A DNA stretch of 64,000 nucleotides from Prevotellaceae bacterium (GTDB lineage: Bacteria > Bacteroidota > Bacteroidia > Bacteroidales > Bacteroidaceae), in NCBI GenBank assembly GCA_028723525.1, contig JAQYET010000096.1, positions 27,195 to 91,194 on the forward strand. Direction: 5' to 3'. This document shows, in pieces, positions 44,105 to 53,008 of this stretch (positions within the stretch are counted from its first letter, which is position 1; every line of letters begins with the position of its first letter). The notes under the pieces are model-generated. The model was not told the origin of the DNA and ran no database searches. It worked only from the letters and a program-made list of their open reading frames with translations. A program made the position numbers and the translations under genes.

Positions 44105-44186
44105 TAAATTCGGCGAAATTGCAAACCAAAATCGGCGAGATTACTTTGCAAAATCGGCGATTTTGGTCGGCAAAACCGGCTGTTTT
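44105..44186. repeat. 22-bp-period core/linker array, locus D (four units)
   Basis: Cores at 44105-44119, 44127-44141, 44149-44163 and 44172-44186 with linkers GCAAACC, ACTTTGC and an 8-nt TGGTCGGC. It lies in the 560-bp gap (43789-44352) between the corrin operon and the cbiK-like gene, along with the corrin -7 box and the cbiK terminator. Nothing else was recognised in that gap. Confidence 0.9.
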
Positions 44187-44232
44187 GCAAAACGCCTTAT
44201 TATATATCACGCTGCAACATGCTGCCTACAGG

Positions 44233-44289
44233 GTAAAAAAAGAACCCGCATCGGGAGCGGTCGGTATTCCTGCCGGTCTCACGATGCGG
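44233..44289 (-). terminator. Terminator of the btuB-cbiK operon
   Basis: On the minus strand, CCGCATCG at 44282-44289 pairs with its complement at 44246-44253, with an inner GACCGGCAGG/CGACCG-type stem, followed by CTTTTTTTACCC. Confidence 0.75.
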
Positions 44290-44352
44290 ATTTCTATTTA
44301 TCGTCTCTCACGCCATGCGTTGCGCTTGGCACGAGGAGTTGCGGGTCAAAGT

Positions 44353-45492
44353 TTACTCTGCAGCTGTGGTTGGAGTGGAGAGGGCTTCGTCTGTTCCGAG
44401 TTTCTTGATAGCCTCTTTTGTGTGTTCTATCCACATCCGGCGCACTGCCGAACGCTCGCCGAGAGCCGGGATATACTCACTGCCTTCCTTATATCCCTTC
44501 CAGCAAGCCTCTGCCTTGGGATAGTTAGTCTCGTAAGCAGTGGTTTTGAAGCCCTTTGCGTTGAGGTAGCAGTACCAGCTTTCCTCGTCGTCGGGGTCTG
44601 CCATGTCGTTGTGAGCATGGTCGCCGGCGATGAACATCAGCGGATAGAGCTGCACCTTGGTGCCCTTCTTCAGACCTGTTTTGAGCATACGTTCATACAT
44701 GTCGGGGAGCAAATTGCCGGGCATGTCAACCGTTCCTACGAACAGTTTTTGGGAAAGCAGTCCGTTGAAGGCATTCTCAAGTTCAGTGTAACGCCGGTTT
44801 GCTCCGTCGTAGTCGTAACCTTCAGGGTTGCCGTGACCCATGAAAGCCACAACACCTTCTTGGAGAGCAGCCTTTATGTCCTTCTCTTGAAGGAGGTTTT
44901 TGGCGAGTGTAGTCACATCAGCATCTTCTGCCATCAGCGGTGTTCCCACCACAACCTGCTTGTCGATGCTCTTCATGTATGCTTCGGTGAAGTCGCCGTT
45001 GTGGTTGTTCATGAAGTCTTTCACGTAAGAGTCGCGCACGCGGCGGTATTCCTCACCGGGTGTAACCTGCAGCGACTGCACCACAATCTGCTTGTAGCCT
45101 GCCAGTCCGATTGCTGTGAGCCAGTGCTCGGGATCGAAGTATTCGCGCACCTCTGCACCCTCTGCCTTGTGCTCTCCGGCACGTGCATTGTTGATACAGA
45201 TAGCCGAAGAGAACGAGAGATAGACATCGTAATTCGGGAATGTCTTCTCATATTCGCTCTTCACGGAGTCGAATGTGTCGAAAGCCTGCTGCCATGTAGC
45301 ACCGAAGGCAACGAGGAGGATTACCTTGTCGCTCTTCTTGTGTTTCTTTACGGTTTCGTTAACCACATTCTGGTAGCGGTCGTAATTGGACTGCCCACCG
45401 TTGTTGTCGTCATCGTCGTCACCGCAAGAGGTGAACGCCACAGAACCAATAATTGCCATCATGGCAATCATCAAAAACTTAATCTTCTTCAT
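44353..45492 (-). CDS. CbiK-like (sirohydrochlorin cobaltochelatase family) lipoprotein
   Basis: This 379-aa protein has a lipoprotein signal (GSVAFTSC, Cys23) and an Asp/Asn-rich linker, so it sits outside the cytoplasm. The rest is a CbiK chelatase fold: LLVAFGATWQQAFDTF, VVQSLQVTPGEEYRRV, VVAFMGHG (His220) and LYPLMFIAGDHAHNDM (His292). In Salmonella CbiK the metal site is His145, Glu175 and His207; here the Glu position appears to be Asp256 (VGTVDMPG). A Bacteroidales relative, FetB/IhtB of Porphyromonas gingivalis, is a surface haem-binding lipoprotein. With two BtuB-like receptors under a B12 riboswitch, a role in binding or metal-loading a tetrapyrrole at the envelope is likely. The ATG at 45492 overlaps the end of the receptor gene. 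Confidence 0.85.
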   Translation of the reverse strand: MKKIKFLMIAMMAIIGSVAFTSCGDDDDDNNGGQSNYDRYQNVVNETVKKHKKSDKVILLVAFGATWQQAFDTFDSVKSEYEKTFPNYDVYLSFSSAICINNARAGEHKAEGAEVREYFDPEHWLTAIGLAGYKQIVVQSLQVTPGEEYRRVRDSYVKDFMNNHNGDFTEAYMKSIDKQVVVGTPLMAEDADVTTLAKNLLQEKDIKAALQEGVVAFMGHGNPEGYDYDGANRRYTELENAFNGLLSQKLFVGTVDMPGNLLPDMYERMLKTGLKKGTKVQLYPLMFIAGDHAHNDMADPDDEESWYCYLNAKGFKTTAYETNYPKAEACWKGYKEGSEYIPALGERSAVRRMWIEHTKEAIKKLGTDEALSTPTTAAE

Positions 45493-47608
45493 AATCACTT
45501 TGTTTTACGTTAGAATTGAATTTATTTGAGGTTTTCTTACCTTTCGAAAACTTTATCGTGAACTTTGCATATATCGTGGTGCCGGGTGTGTTCGTGCCGA
45601 GATGCAGCCCGTGAGGGGTGCGGTCAACATAGTTGAAGATGTTGTCAACTCCTGCCTCTATGCTGTAACTCATGGTCTTGCTGCGCCCGAAGTCGTGGAC
45701 GGTGTTGATGCGCCAGATGTTGTAACCCTTTCCGTTGCCATTGATTTGATAGTATCTTTTCGACGACATCTTGCCGTATAATCCTATTCCGAGTGAATAG
45801 TTCGACGAGAAGGTGTGGTTCCATGTAGCGAACACGTTACCCTTGTGGCGCGCCATACCGTCGATGATGACGCGGTTCATGGTATTGTTCTCGCTGTTGT
45901 AGAGGTTTGCCCGGGTGTTGAGATAACTGTATCCCACCCCCATGCTGAACCCGCGCACGCGGTATCTGGCAGAGAAGTCGATGCCCACGGTCTTGGCGTC
46001 TTCCACGTTGCGGTATTGTCTTACTGCCATAGGGTCGTATTCCACGATATATTCTCCCGGTGCTTCGGAGTTGGGTATTGTCACCAGCGTAATCATGTTA
46101 TCCACGCGGTTGTGGTAGGCAGTCAGCGTAACCGACAGTCCGTTGGCGTTGTATTCGCCCCCGAGCGAGAAATAGTTGCTTGACTGCGGCTTCAGGTCGG
46201 TGTTTCCGAGGTATAGGTATGTTCCTATCATGCTCCTCACGTAGCGGTAATACATCTCCTTGGTGGTGGGCACTTTGAATCCCTGACTCCACGTTGCTCT
46301 CCAACGCAGCCGCTCTCCGGTGCGCAGCATGGCAGAGAGTTTCGGTGTGAGTCGGTAGCCGAACATGTTGTTGTGGTTAAGTCGCAGTCCGGCACTGATG
46401 TTGAGCCACGGTATGAAGTCGAACTCATCCTGCACGTATATCGCCTCGTGGCTTGCATCAGCCTTGCCATCCACCACTCTTGCCGGTGCCTTCAGCCAGT
46501 CGTATCTGTACTCCATTCCCACCGACAGGCGGTTGTTGCAGGGCAGCGTGAACACACCCTTGACTTCGGCAATGGTGCGCTGTTGGTCGCTCTGAAGCAG
46601 CTGTTGAGTGGGGAAATACGGGTAATAGTGAGTAAACTTACCTTTATAATATCCGTCTGTAAGCGTGGTATCGGTGAAGAGATAATAGTATGCGTGCCGA
46701 TCCCAGCTCACGTCGAGCGTGATGTAGTCGGTCTTAGACAAATTCAGTCTCGCACCGCCTCCGGCAGAGACGTTGCGATACATGAGGTCGAAAGTGTGGA
46801 CATCGGTTGAGGCATACTTGCCCGACGGTCTGAATATCCGTTTCCAATAGAAACTTCCATCGGCGTAAATCTGCAGTTTCTTAGTGGCTTGATAGGTCAG
46901 CCTCTCGGCTATCTGCCAGTTGGTATGGCGGTTTGCGGTCTTGTTTCGGGAGTCGGTGATAAGGAATTCGGTCTGGTGTATGTCCTCTACCGATGTGTTC
47001 TGCCAGCCGTCGTTGTGCTGCCATTGGAAGTTAGTGAACGACTGCAGTTTGCCTATTGTAAGTCCCAGTCCGTTATGTTGCCTAACATCTCCGTAACTTC
47101 CCACCCTCGTTGAGTTCTCCACGAGTATTCCGTCGTTGTGCTTCTTGGTGATGATGTTCACCACGCCCGCTATTGCATCGCTTCCGTATAGTGCCGACGA
47201 AGCACCCTTCACGATTTCTATATGGTCGATGTTCTGCGGGTCTATGAGTCCGAGGTCGTTGTCTCCGCCGTTGTCTCCGTGTATTCTCCTTCCGTCGATG
47301 AGGATGAGTATGTAGGAGTTTCCGAGCCCGTTGATTTGCATTCTCGACCCCATGTCGCTCTGGTTGAAGTCGAACGATGCCGACAACATTCCCAAGATGT
47401 CTTCTATGCTGCGTGCTCCGTAGTTGCGAAGTTGCTTTCCGCTGATTACTTCTGTCTGCACAGGGGCGTTCTTCAGCAGATGTTCTGTGCCGGTACCCGT
47501 GACCACCACCTCGTCGAGAGTGACTTCCTTGTCACTCACGACTTGTGCCGAGGCGGTCATTGTCAGGGCACATAACGTTACTGAAACTATCAATAGTCGT
47601 TTGCGCAT
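45479..47608 (-). CDS. BtuB-like TonB-dependent receptor (second of pair)
   Basis: This 709-aa receptor has a signal peptide (MRKRLLIVSVTLCALTMTASAQ), a TonB box region (VTLDEVVVTGTGTEHLLKNAPV) and a plug (about 45-155; QINGLGNSYILILIDGRRIHGDNGG; IEIVKGASSALYGSDAIAGVVNIIT). A barrel follows to about residue 690, then a short Lys/Ser tail. Unlike its neighbour it lacks an N-terminal carboxypeptidase-like domain. It follows the first receptor by 13 bp and overlaps the CbiK-like gene. Control by the upstream B12 riboswitch suggests corrinoids or precursors as substrate; the exact ligand is inferred from that control only. Confidence 0.88.
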   Translation of the reverse strand: MRKRLLIVSVTLCALTMTASAQVVSDKEVTLDEVVVTGTGTEHLLKNAPVQTEVISGKQLRNYGARSIEDILGMLSASFDFNQSDMGSRMQINGLGNSYILILIDGRRIHGDNGGDNDLGLIDPQNIDHIEIVKGASSALYGSDAIAGVVNIITKKHNDGILVENSTRVGSYGDVRQHNGLGLTIGKLQSFTNFQWQHNDGWQNTSVEDIHQTEFLITDSRNKTANRHTNWQIAERLTYQATKKLQIYADGSFYWKRIFRPSGKYASTDVHTFDLMYRNVSAGGGARLNLSKTDYITLDVSWDRHAYYYLFTDTTLTDGYYKGKFTHYYPYFPTQQLLQSDQQRTIAEVKGVFTLPCNNRLSVGMEYRYDWLKAPARVVDGKADASHEAIYVQDEFDFIPWLNISAGLRLNHNNMFGYRLTPKLSAMLRTGERLRWRATWSQGFKVPTTKEMYYRYVRSMIGTYLYLGNTDLKPQSSNYFSLGGEYNANGLSVTLTAYHNRVDNMITLVTIPNSEAPGEYIVEYDPMAVRQYRNVEDAKTVGIDFSARYRVRGFSMGVGYSYLNTRANLYNSENNTMNRVIIDGMARHKGNVFATWNHTFSSNYSLGIGLYGKMSSKRYYQINGNGKGYNIWRINTVHDFGRSKTMSYSIEAGVDNIFNYVDRTPHGLHLGTNTPGTTIYAKFTIKFSKGKKTSNKFNSNVKQSDYEED

Positions 47609-47621
47609 CGTCTTTTCTTTA

Positions 47622-49799
47622 TCAGTACTTGAACTTTATGGAGCAGCTGACGTAGAATGTCCGTCCGGGGTTCAGCGTTGCATAGTTGCTGTTGTAGGGA
47701 CGGTCGTCGGTCCAGTCGAACACGTTCTCAACTCCGAAACCGGGTTCCAAGATGAGTTTCTTGAGGCTGAAGGTGTGGCGTGTAGAGATGTCCCACATGT
47801 TATAATGCGGCGCGTAGCCGTAGCTTTCGCTGAAACGGCGGCTGTAGATGCGACCGTTCACGTTTGCATGGAGCGTATATAGTCCCCAAGAGCGTGCCCA
47901 CTGTGCGCCCATTGTCCAAGCATTCTTTATCGTTTTGTCGAGAGTTGCGTCGGTGTCGTCGTCTTTTGCCTTCAGGTGAGTGTATGCAGCGTTGAGCGAG
48001 AGACCGCAGCCGAGGTTGGCGTTCATGGCAAGTGTGGTTCCGAGTACTGATGCGTGGTTTATGTTCTGACGCTGTCTCACGGTCTTGTGTCCGTATTTTG
48101 CCATTGCCTCATCGCCCTGTGCTATCGTCACATAGTCAATCATGTCTCTCACCTTGTTGAGGAATACGTTTCCCGAAACGGTGAGCCATGACATTTGATA
48201 TTCTGCATTGAAGCCGAAGTAGTTGTTCTTCTCTGCCTTCAGTGCGGTGTTGCCGATGGTCATTCGGTCGATGGTCTTTGCCACGTCGGTGGCATAGATT
48301 TCGCTCAGCGTCGGTGCCTTATATCCCATTGCGTAGTTTGCGCGCAGGTTGAGTCCGCCAATGCGGTACATAAGTGCGACGTTGGGTGTGGCGTAGTTGT
48401 GGAAATTGCTGTGGTAAAGGTATCTCACTCCGAGGAGCGCATGCAGTCCGCCGCCTATCGTCATCTCGTCTTGAACGAACATGGCGAATGTGCTCGACAT
48501 CTCTTTATTGATGTTGTCGCTGGTGCTCTTGAGAGCATCTATCTGATAATCCACGCCCACCGAGAGTTTGTTCCAGTCGGCAAGTGTGAACACTCCCTTG
48601 AGAGTTGCCTCGTGGAAGCGTGTGCGCTTTCTCATCACCGATGTTCCCTTGGGTGTGGTTATGTTGCCCTTTTTGTCCTTGATGTCAACGATATAGTCGT
48701 ATTTAGAGTTGAAAATGTCTGTATTGTAGTCGAATGTGATATACGATTTTTCGGTCGTTATCATCTTCATACCGAATGCGTATCCGTATGTTTCGTGCTT
48801 GATGTCGTAGTTGTAAACTTCCTCCGGGCGGTCGGTCTTGTAACGGTAGAAGTTTCCCTCGGTATAGAACGAGAGGCGGTCGTTGGCGTCGTAGGTAAAC
48901 CTTTGCGTCACTCCGTCGTCGTGGAAACCGGCAGACGCAATCTTGTTTGTCTCTACGAGTTCGCCTTTCTTGTCTATCTCGTATGGCGAGAGTTGCCATG
49001 TGTCAGCCTCCTGATGCTTGTATGAGGTGTAAGAACCGAACTTTCCCTTCTGCACATCGAGGTTGGCAGACTCCGTAATCCTGCCTTTGTTTGCAATCTT
49101 GAAGTCGTTCTGCACCTCCACGGTGTTCTTGGAGTCGTTGGTGATGATGTTTATAACGCCCCCTATGGCGTTTGTTCCGTAGAGCGTTGATGCCGCGCCG
49201 TTGAGAATTTCCACGCGCTTGATGTTGGCAACGTTCATTCTCTGCCATGTGTCATCGCCCGAAACGCGCCTGCCGTTGACAAGGAAGATGTAGTAATCGT
49301 CGGTCATTCCGTTCAGCGATACAGTCGAGCCCATGCCGTTTACCATGCTTGTGAACGAGGGAGAGATTTTCTGGAGTGCCTCAAGAAGCGATGTTGCGTT
49401 TGTGGCTGCGATGTCACTTGCCGTGACAACCTGCACCGGCACGGGGCTGTCTTTCAGTCTGTGGTGGGTTCCTGTGCCCGTAACCACCACCTGACCGATG
49501 TTCTGCGATGTCGGTGTCATGTTGATTTTCACCTCTTCTGTCGTACCAACGGGCAGCGACACGGGGGCATAACTCACGTGGGTTATGCTCAACTTGTGTT
49601 TCTTGTCGGGAAGGTTGGTAATTTTGAAACGCCCCTCCGCGTTGGTAACACCTTTCGCCAGACTGTTATCCACACGGATATTGGCGTCTCTAACGGGCCT
49701 GCCGGTCTCGGCGTCGGTCACTACTCCACTCACTACTGTTTGTCCCCACGCATTTGCACAGGCAACAGCGAAAATGATGCTTGCAGCAATCTTTTTCAT
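47622..49799 (-). CDS. btuB: BtuB-like TonB-dependent receptor (first gene after the B12 riboswitch)
   Basis: This 725-aa receptor has a signal peptide and then a carboxypeptidase regulatory-like domain (about 20-95; VVSGVVTDAETGRPVRDANIRVDN). The TonB box region is IGQVVVTGTGTHHRLKDSPVPVQVV. The plug (about 110-225) has SLNGMTDDYYIFLVNGRRVSGDDTW and VEILNGAASTLYGTNAIGGVINIIT, and the barrel ends in YVSCSIKFKY. It is the first gene behind a cobalamin riboswitch, strong evidence for corrinoid uptake. Bacteroidales often keep several BtuB types with different corrinoid preferences. It is followed by a second receptor that shares a similar plug and linker (LLKNAPVQTEVIS vs RLKDSPVPVQVVT), so the two arose by old duplication. 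Confidence 0.92.
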   Translation of the reverse strand: MKKIAASIIFAVACANAWGQTVVSGVVTDAETGRPVRDANIRVDNSLAKGVTNAEGRFKITNLPDKKHKLSITHVSYAPVSLPVGTTEEVKINMTPTSQNIGQVVVTGTGTHHRLKDSPVPVQVVTASDIAATNATSLLEALQKISPSFTSMVNGMGSTVSLNGMTDDYYIFLVNGRRVSGDDTWQRMNVANIKRVEILNGAASTLYGTNAIGGVINIITNDSKNTVEVQNDFKIANKGRITESANLDVQKGKFGSYTSYKHQEADTWQLSPYEIDKKGELVETNKIASAGFHDDGVTQRFTYDANDRLSFYTEGNFYRYKTDRPEEVYNYDIKHETYGYAFGMKMITTEKSYITFDYNTDIFNSKYDYIVDIKDKKGNITTPKGTSVMRKRTRFHEATLKGVFTLADWNKLSVGVDYQIDALKSTSDNINKEMSSTFAMFVQDEMTIGGGLHALLGVRYLYHSNFHNYATPNVALMYRIGGLNLRANYAMGYKAPTLSEIYATDVAKTIDRMTIGNTALKAEKNNYFGFNAEYQMSWLTVSGNVFLNKVRDMIDYVTIAQGDEAMAKYGHKTVRQRQNINHASVLGTTLAMNANLGCGLSLNAAYTHLKAKDDDTDATLDKTIKNAWTMGAQWARSWGLYTLHANVNGRIYSRRFSESYGYAPHYNMWDISTRHTFSLKKLILEPGFGVENVFDWTDDRPYNSNYATLNPGRTFYVSCSIKFKY

Positions 49800-49881
49800 T
49801 TTTAATACTTGATTTTTAATTTGAAAAAATGCTTTGCCGACGCCCCTAATCCCGGAGACAGTCGTAACAGATAAACTTTAA

Positions 49882-50052
49882 TGGCAGGTTTCCTGGCTTA
49901 CTCCCGAGATGCCTCGCCTTCCCACGGTATCAAAACCACAGTGGCTTCGTCTTGATGGCATCTCAAACTAAAGGAGATTACAGTAGCGGGTACTGCTCAG
50001 GTGTCACACCTGATTCCCTTTCATGCCGCGTGTGAAAACACGAAACATCACC
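49882..50052 (-). promoter_or_regulatory. Cobalamin riboswitch
   Basis: On the minus strand the segment contains, in order, AAAGGGAATCAGGTG, CCTGAGCAGTACCCGCTACTGTAA, the B12 box GCCACTG (49939-49945), TGGGAAGGCGAGG and GAGTAAGCCAGGAAACCTGCC. These are the core elements of the adenosylcobalamin-type riboswitch. It ends about 80 nt before the first BtuB-like gene and should repress the receptor/cbiK operon when B12 is plentiful. A TACCTTTG -7 box lies just upstream. Confidence 0.95.
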
Positions 50053-50061
50053 AATCGTTTG

Positions 50062-50069
50062 CAAAGGTA
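50062..50069 (-). promoter_or_regulatory. -7 box of the riboswitch operon
   Basis: The minus strand reads TACCTTTG, a match to TAnnTTTG, directly ahead of the riboswitch. Confidence 0.65.
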
Positions 50070-50113
50070 ATAAATATTTATTTATTTAGAATATTTAAAT
50101 GAAAATTATTTAG

Positions 50114-50121
50114 TATTTTTG
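50114..50121 (+). promoter_or_regulatory. -7 box of the cbiA-cbiP gene
   Basis: TATTTTTG matches TAnnTTTG, 28 bp before the ATG, on the strand opposite to the riboswitch promoter; the two boxes are 44 bp apart. Confidence 0.55.
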
Positions 50122-50149
50122 CACGAAATTACATGTTACCCTTTGTTTT

Positions 50150-52933
50150 ATGGATAAAAACGAACCGTCACGCCATAGGAAAGCGAGTGCTTTCGTGATT
50201 GCGGCAACAAACTCCGGATGTGGCAAGACAACGATTACTATCGGACTGCTGCGCGCAATCTCGCGGAGAACCGGCGAGGTGCAGCCTTTTAAGTGCGGTC
50301 CCGACTATATTGACACTCAATATCACCGCATGGCAGCAGGCGAGGAGAGCGTAAACCTTGACACATTCTTCATGTCGGCAGAACATCTGAGACGTGTTTT
50401 TGCCCATTATGCCAAGAGAGTGAATGTGGTGGAGGGTGTGATGGGGCTCTGGGACGGCAAGGAGCGTTGGCATGGCAGCACGGCAGAGGTGGCTTCGATG
50501 CTCTCGTTGCCTGTGGTGCTGGTGGTGAACGCCCGCAGCATGGCATACAGTGCGGCTGCACTGGTGGAAGGCTACAGGCGGTTTATACCGAAAGACATGC
50601 CAGATGCTCCACGCATTGCCGGTGTGATATTCAATCAGGTGGGCTCTGCCCGCCACGAGACGATGCTGCGTGATGCCTGCCGCGATGCCGGGATGAGGTG
50701 TTTCGGGTGTATTCCGAGGGTGAAAGAAATGGAGATACCGTCGCGACATTTGGGGCTTACGCTCGACAAGCAGAAAGACATTGAGAGACTCATAGAGCGC
50801 GCTGCCGAAGCGGTGGAGGATAATGTGGATATTGATTTGCTGCTTTCGGAAACCGAAAAGGCAGTTCCCGAGGCACTCCCTACCGACCTTTTGTGGGCGC
50901 GAGACGCCTCCTTTCCTTGGGGAGAAAGCCGCAAAGAGAAGATTGCCGTGGCGCGAGACGAGGCTTTCTCGTTTGTGTATCGCGAAAACATCGACCGCAT
51001 GCGTACACTCGGGGAGGTGGCGTTTTTCTCACCGATAGCCGACGAGTCGCTGCCCGAAAACACCACCCTGCTGTATCTTCCGGGCGGTTATCCGGAGTTT
51101 TTCCTGCCGGAACTGAGCCGTAACAGCAAGATGATTGCTGCCGTAAGACAATATATTGAGGGTGGCGGACGCTGTCTCGCGGAGTGCGGAGGGATGATGT
51201 ATCTGTGCCGGAACATCACCGACGCCGACGGCACGGCATATCCTATGGTGGGCGTGTTGCAGAAAGAAGCCACCATGAAGGGCGCAAGGCTTCATCTGGG
51301 CTACCGCGAGAAGAACGGCTGGAGGGGACATGAGTTCCATTATTCGGAAATATCGGGCGACACGGAAGACGAAATATCACCTTATTATATATATAAGAAC
51401 ACCCTCGCAGGGTATATGCACCACTATTGGGGTGAGCGCAGACAGGAGGAAGAAAAGGCTGAAGACCGTTCGGGAAAACTGCATAACGTGATGTTTGCAG
51501 GCACAGGCAGCGACGTAGGCAAGAGCATCGTGGCAACGGCTTTCTGCCGGATTTTCAAACAGGACGGCTATTCGCCCGCACCGTTCAAGGCGCAGAACAT
51601 GGCACTAAACTCCTATGCCACAGCCGACGGACTTGAAATAGGGCGGGCGCAGGCGGTGCAGGCGGAGGCGGCAGGAGTGGAATGTCACACCGACATGAAC
51701 CCTTTGCTGCTGAAACCTAACAGCGACCACACCTCGCAGGTGGTGCTCAACGGACGACCGATAGGCAACCAACATGCCACGGAATATTTCCGCAGAGAGG
51801 GTCGTGAGCAGCTGCGCACCGCCGTGTGTGAGGCTTTCGACCGCCTTGCCATGCGCCATAACCCCGTTGTCATGGAAGGTGCGGGGAGCATAGCGGAGAT
51901 AAACCTGCGCGACGTTGACATCGTGAACATGCCTATGGCACGCCATGCCGACGCCGACGTGATACTCGTCGCCGACATCGACCGCGGCGGAGTGTTCGCC
52001 TCGGTGTATGGAACGGTGATGCTGTTGCCGGAGAGCGACCGCAGAAGAGTGAAGGGAATAATCATCAATAAGTTCAGAGGCGACATGTCGCTCTTCGAAG
52101 AGGGGCGCAGGATGATTGAACAACTGTGCGGCATACCGGTGCTCGGAGTGCTGCCATACCTGAAAGACGTGCACATAGAAGAGGAGGACTCGGTGTCGCT
52201 CGAACTGAAAAACCGCGAGGCAATGGCAGGAAAGGTGAATGTGGCAGTGGTGATGCTGAGGCATATATCCAACTTCACCGACTTCGATACGCTCGAACGC
52301 GACCCTCGGGTGCATCTCTTCTACACCAACAACAACGAGGAAATAATGAAAGCCGACATAGTTATCCTGCCCGGAACGAAGAGCACTATCGCCGACCTTG
52401 TGGAACTTCGGCGCAACGGCGCGGCACAGGCTGTGATGAGGGCTCACCGCAACGGTGCAACGGTGATTGGCATCTGCGGCGGCTATCAGATAATGGGAAT
52501 GGAGGTTGCCGACCCCGACGGAGTGGAAGGCGATGTGGAACGCATGCCCGGACTGGGACTGCTGCCGCTATACACGGTGATGGGCGGGGAGAAAACAACG
52601 GTGCAGACGGTGTTCGACTTCAATGGGAACGAATGCCGTGGATATGAGATACACATGGGGAAAACCACCGACAAGGAGGGCACTTCCCACCGTTCGTTCT
52701 CTGCCGGAGACACCTGCTGGGGAACATATATCCACGGAATACTCGACAATGCACCCGTGATAGAGCATATCCTCGAACCTTTCTCGGCTTCAATGAGACA
52801 GAAACAAGGCGACGAAATGCTCACAGCAACGGAATACAAGAACCTGCAATACGACAAACTTGCAGATGCCGTGAGACGCAGTGTGGATATGGAAAAACTC
52901 TACGAGATACTCTCGGGAGGGGCGAAGAGATAA
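50150..52933 (+). CDS. cbiA-cbiP: Fused cobyrinate a,c-diamide synthase (CbiA) and cobyric acid synthase (CbiP)
   Basis: This 927-aa protein joins two glutamine amidotransferases. CbiA (about 1-430) has a P-loop at 19-28 (ATNSGCGKTT), the GPDYIDTQYH motif, and a GATase domain with Cys346 in LAECGGMMYL and HEFHYSE. CbiP (about 445-927) has a P-loop near 448 (MFAGTGSDVGKS), the FKAQNMALNSYAT block, and a GATase with Cys776 in IGICGGYQIMG and GYEIHMG. CbiA amidates side chains a and c; CbiP amidates b, d, e and g using ATP and glutamine. The linker (about 428-445) is Glu/Arg-rich. In many genomes these are separate genes. It is transcribed away from the riboswitch operon with its own -7 box. Confidence 0.95.
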   Translation: MDKNEPSRHRKASAFVIAATNSGCGKTTITIGLLRAISRRTGEVQPFKCGPDYIDTQYHRMAAGEESVNLDTFFMSAEHLRRVFAHYAKRVNVVEGVMGLWDGKERWHGSTAEVASMLSLPVVLVVNARSMAYSAAALVEGYRRFIPKDMPDAPRIAGVIFNQVGSARHETMLRDACRDAGMRCFGCIPRVKEMEIPSRHLGLTLDKQKDIERLIERAAEAVEDNVDIDLLLSETEKAVPEALPTDLLWARDASFPWGESRKEKIAVARDEAFSFVYRENIDRMRTLGEVAFFSPIADESLPENTTLLYLPGGYPEFFLPELSRNSKMIAAVRQYIEGGGRCLAECGGMMYLCRNITDADGTAYPMVGVLQKEATMKGARLHLGYREKNGWRGHEFHYSEISGDTEDEISPYYIYKNTLAGYMHHYWGERRQEEEKAEDRSGKLHNVMFAGTGSDVGKSIVATAFCRIFKQDGYSPAPFKAQNMALNSYATADGLEIGRAQAVQAEAAGVECHTDMNPLLLKPNSDHTSQVVLNGRPIGNQHATEYFRREGREQLRTAVCEAFDRLAMRHNPVVMEGAGSIAEINLRDVDIVNMPMARHADADVILVADIDRGGVFASVYGTVMLLPESDRRRVKGIIINKFRGDMSLFEEGRRMIEQLCGIPVLGVLPYLKDVHIEEEDSVSLELKNREAMAGKVNVAVVMLRHISNFTDFDTLERDPRVHLFYTNNNEEIMKADIVILPGTKSTIADLVELRRNGAAQAVMRAHRNGATVIGICGGYQIMGMEVADPDGVEGDVERMPGLGLLPLYTVMGGEKTTVQTVFDFNGNECRGYEIHMGKTTDKEGTSHRSFSAGDTCWGTYIHGILDNAPVIEHILEPFSASMRQKQGDEMLTATEYKNLQYDKLADAVRRSVDMEKLYEILSGGAKR

Positions 52934-52973
52934 AACTCTCTTAACCCCCAATTCAAATTCCCGATCATAAATT

Positions 52974-53003
52974 TTGTATTGTCTCATGTTTCGCGTAACT
53001 TTG
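52974..53003 (+). promoter_or_regulatory. Promoter of the WaaP-like kinase gene
   Basis: TTG (52974-52976), a 19-bp spacer and TAACTTTG (52996-53003) match the consensus well. The box ends only 5 bp before the ATG at 53009. Confidence 0.7.
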
Positions 53004-53008
53004 CAGCC

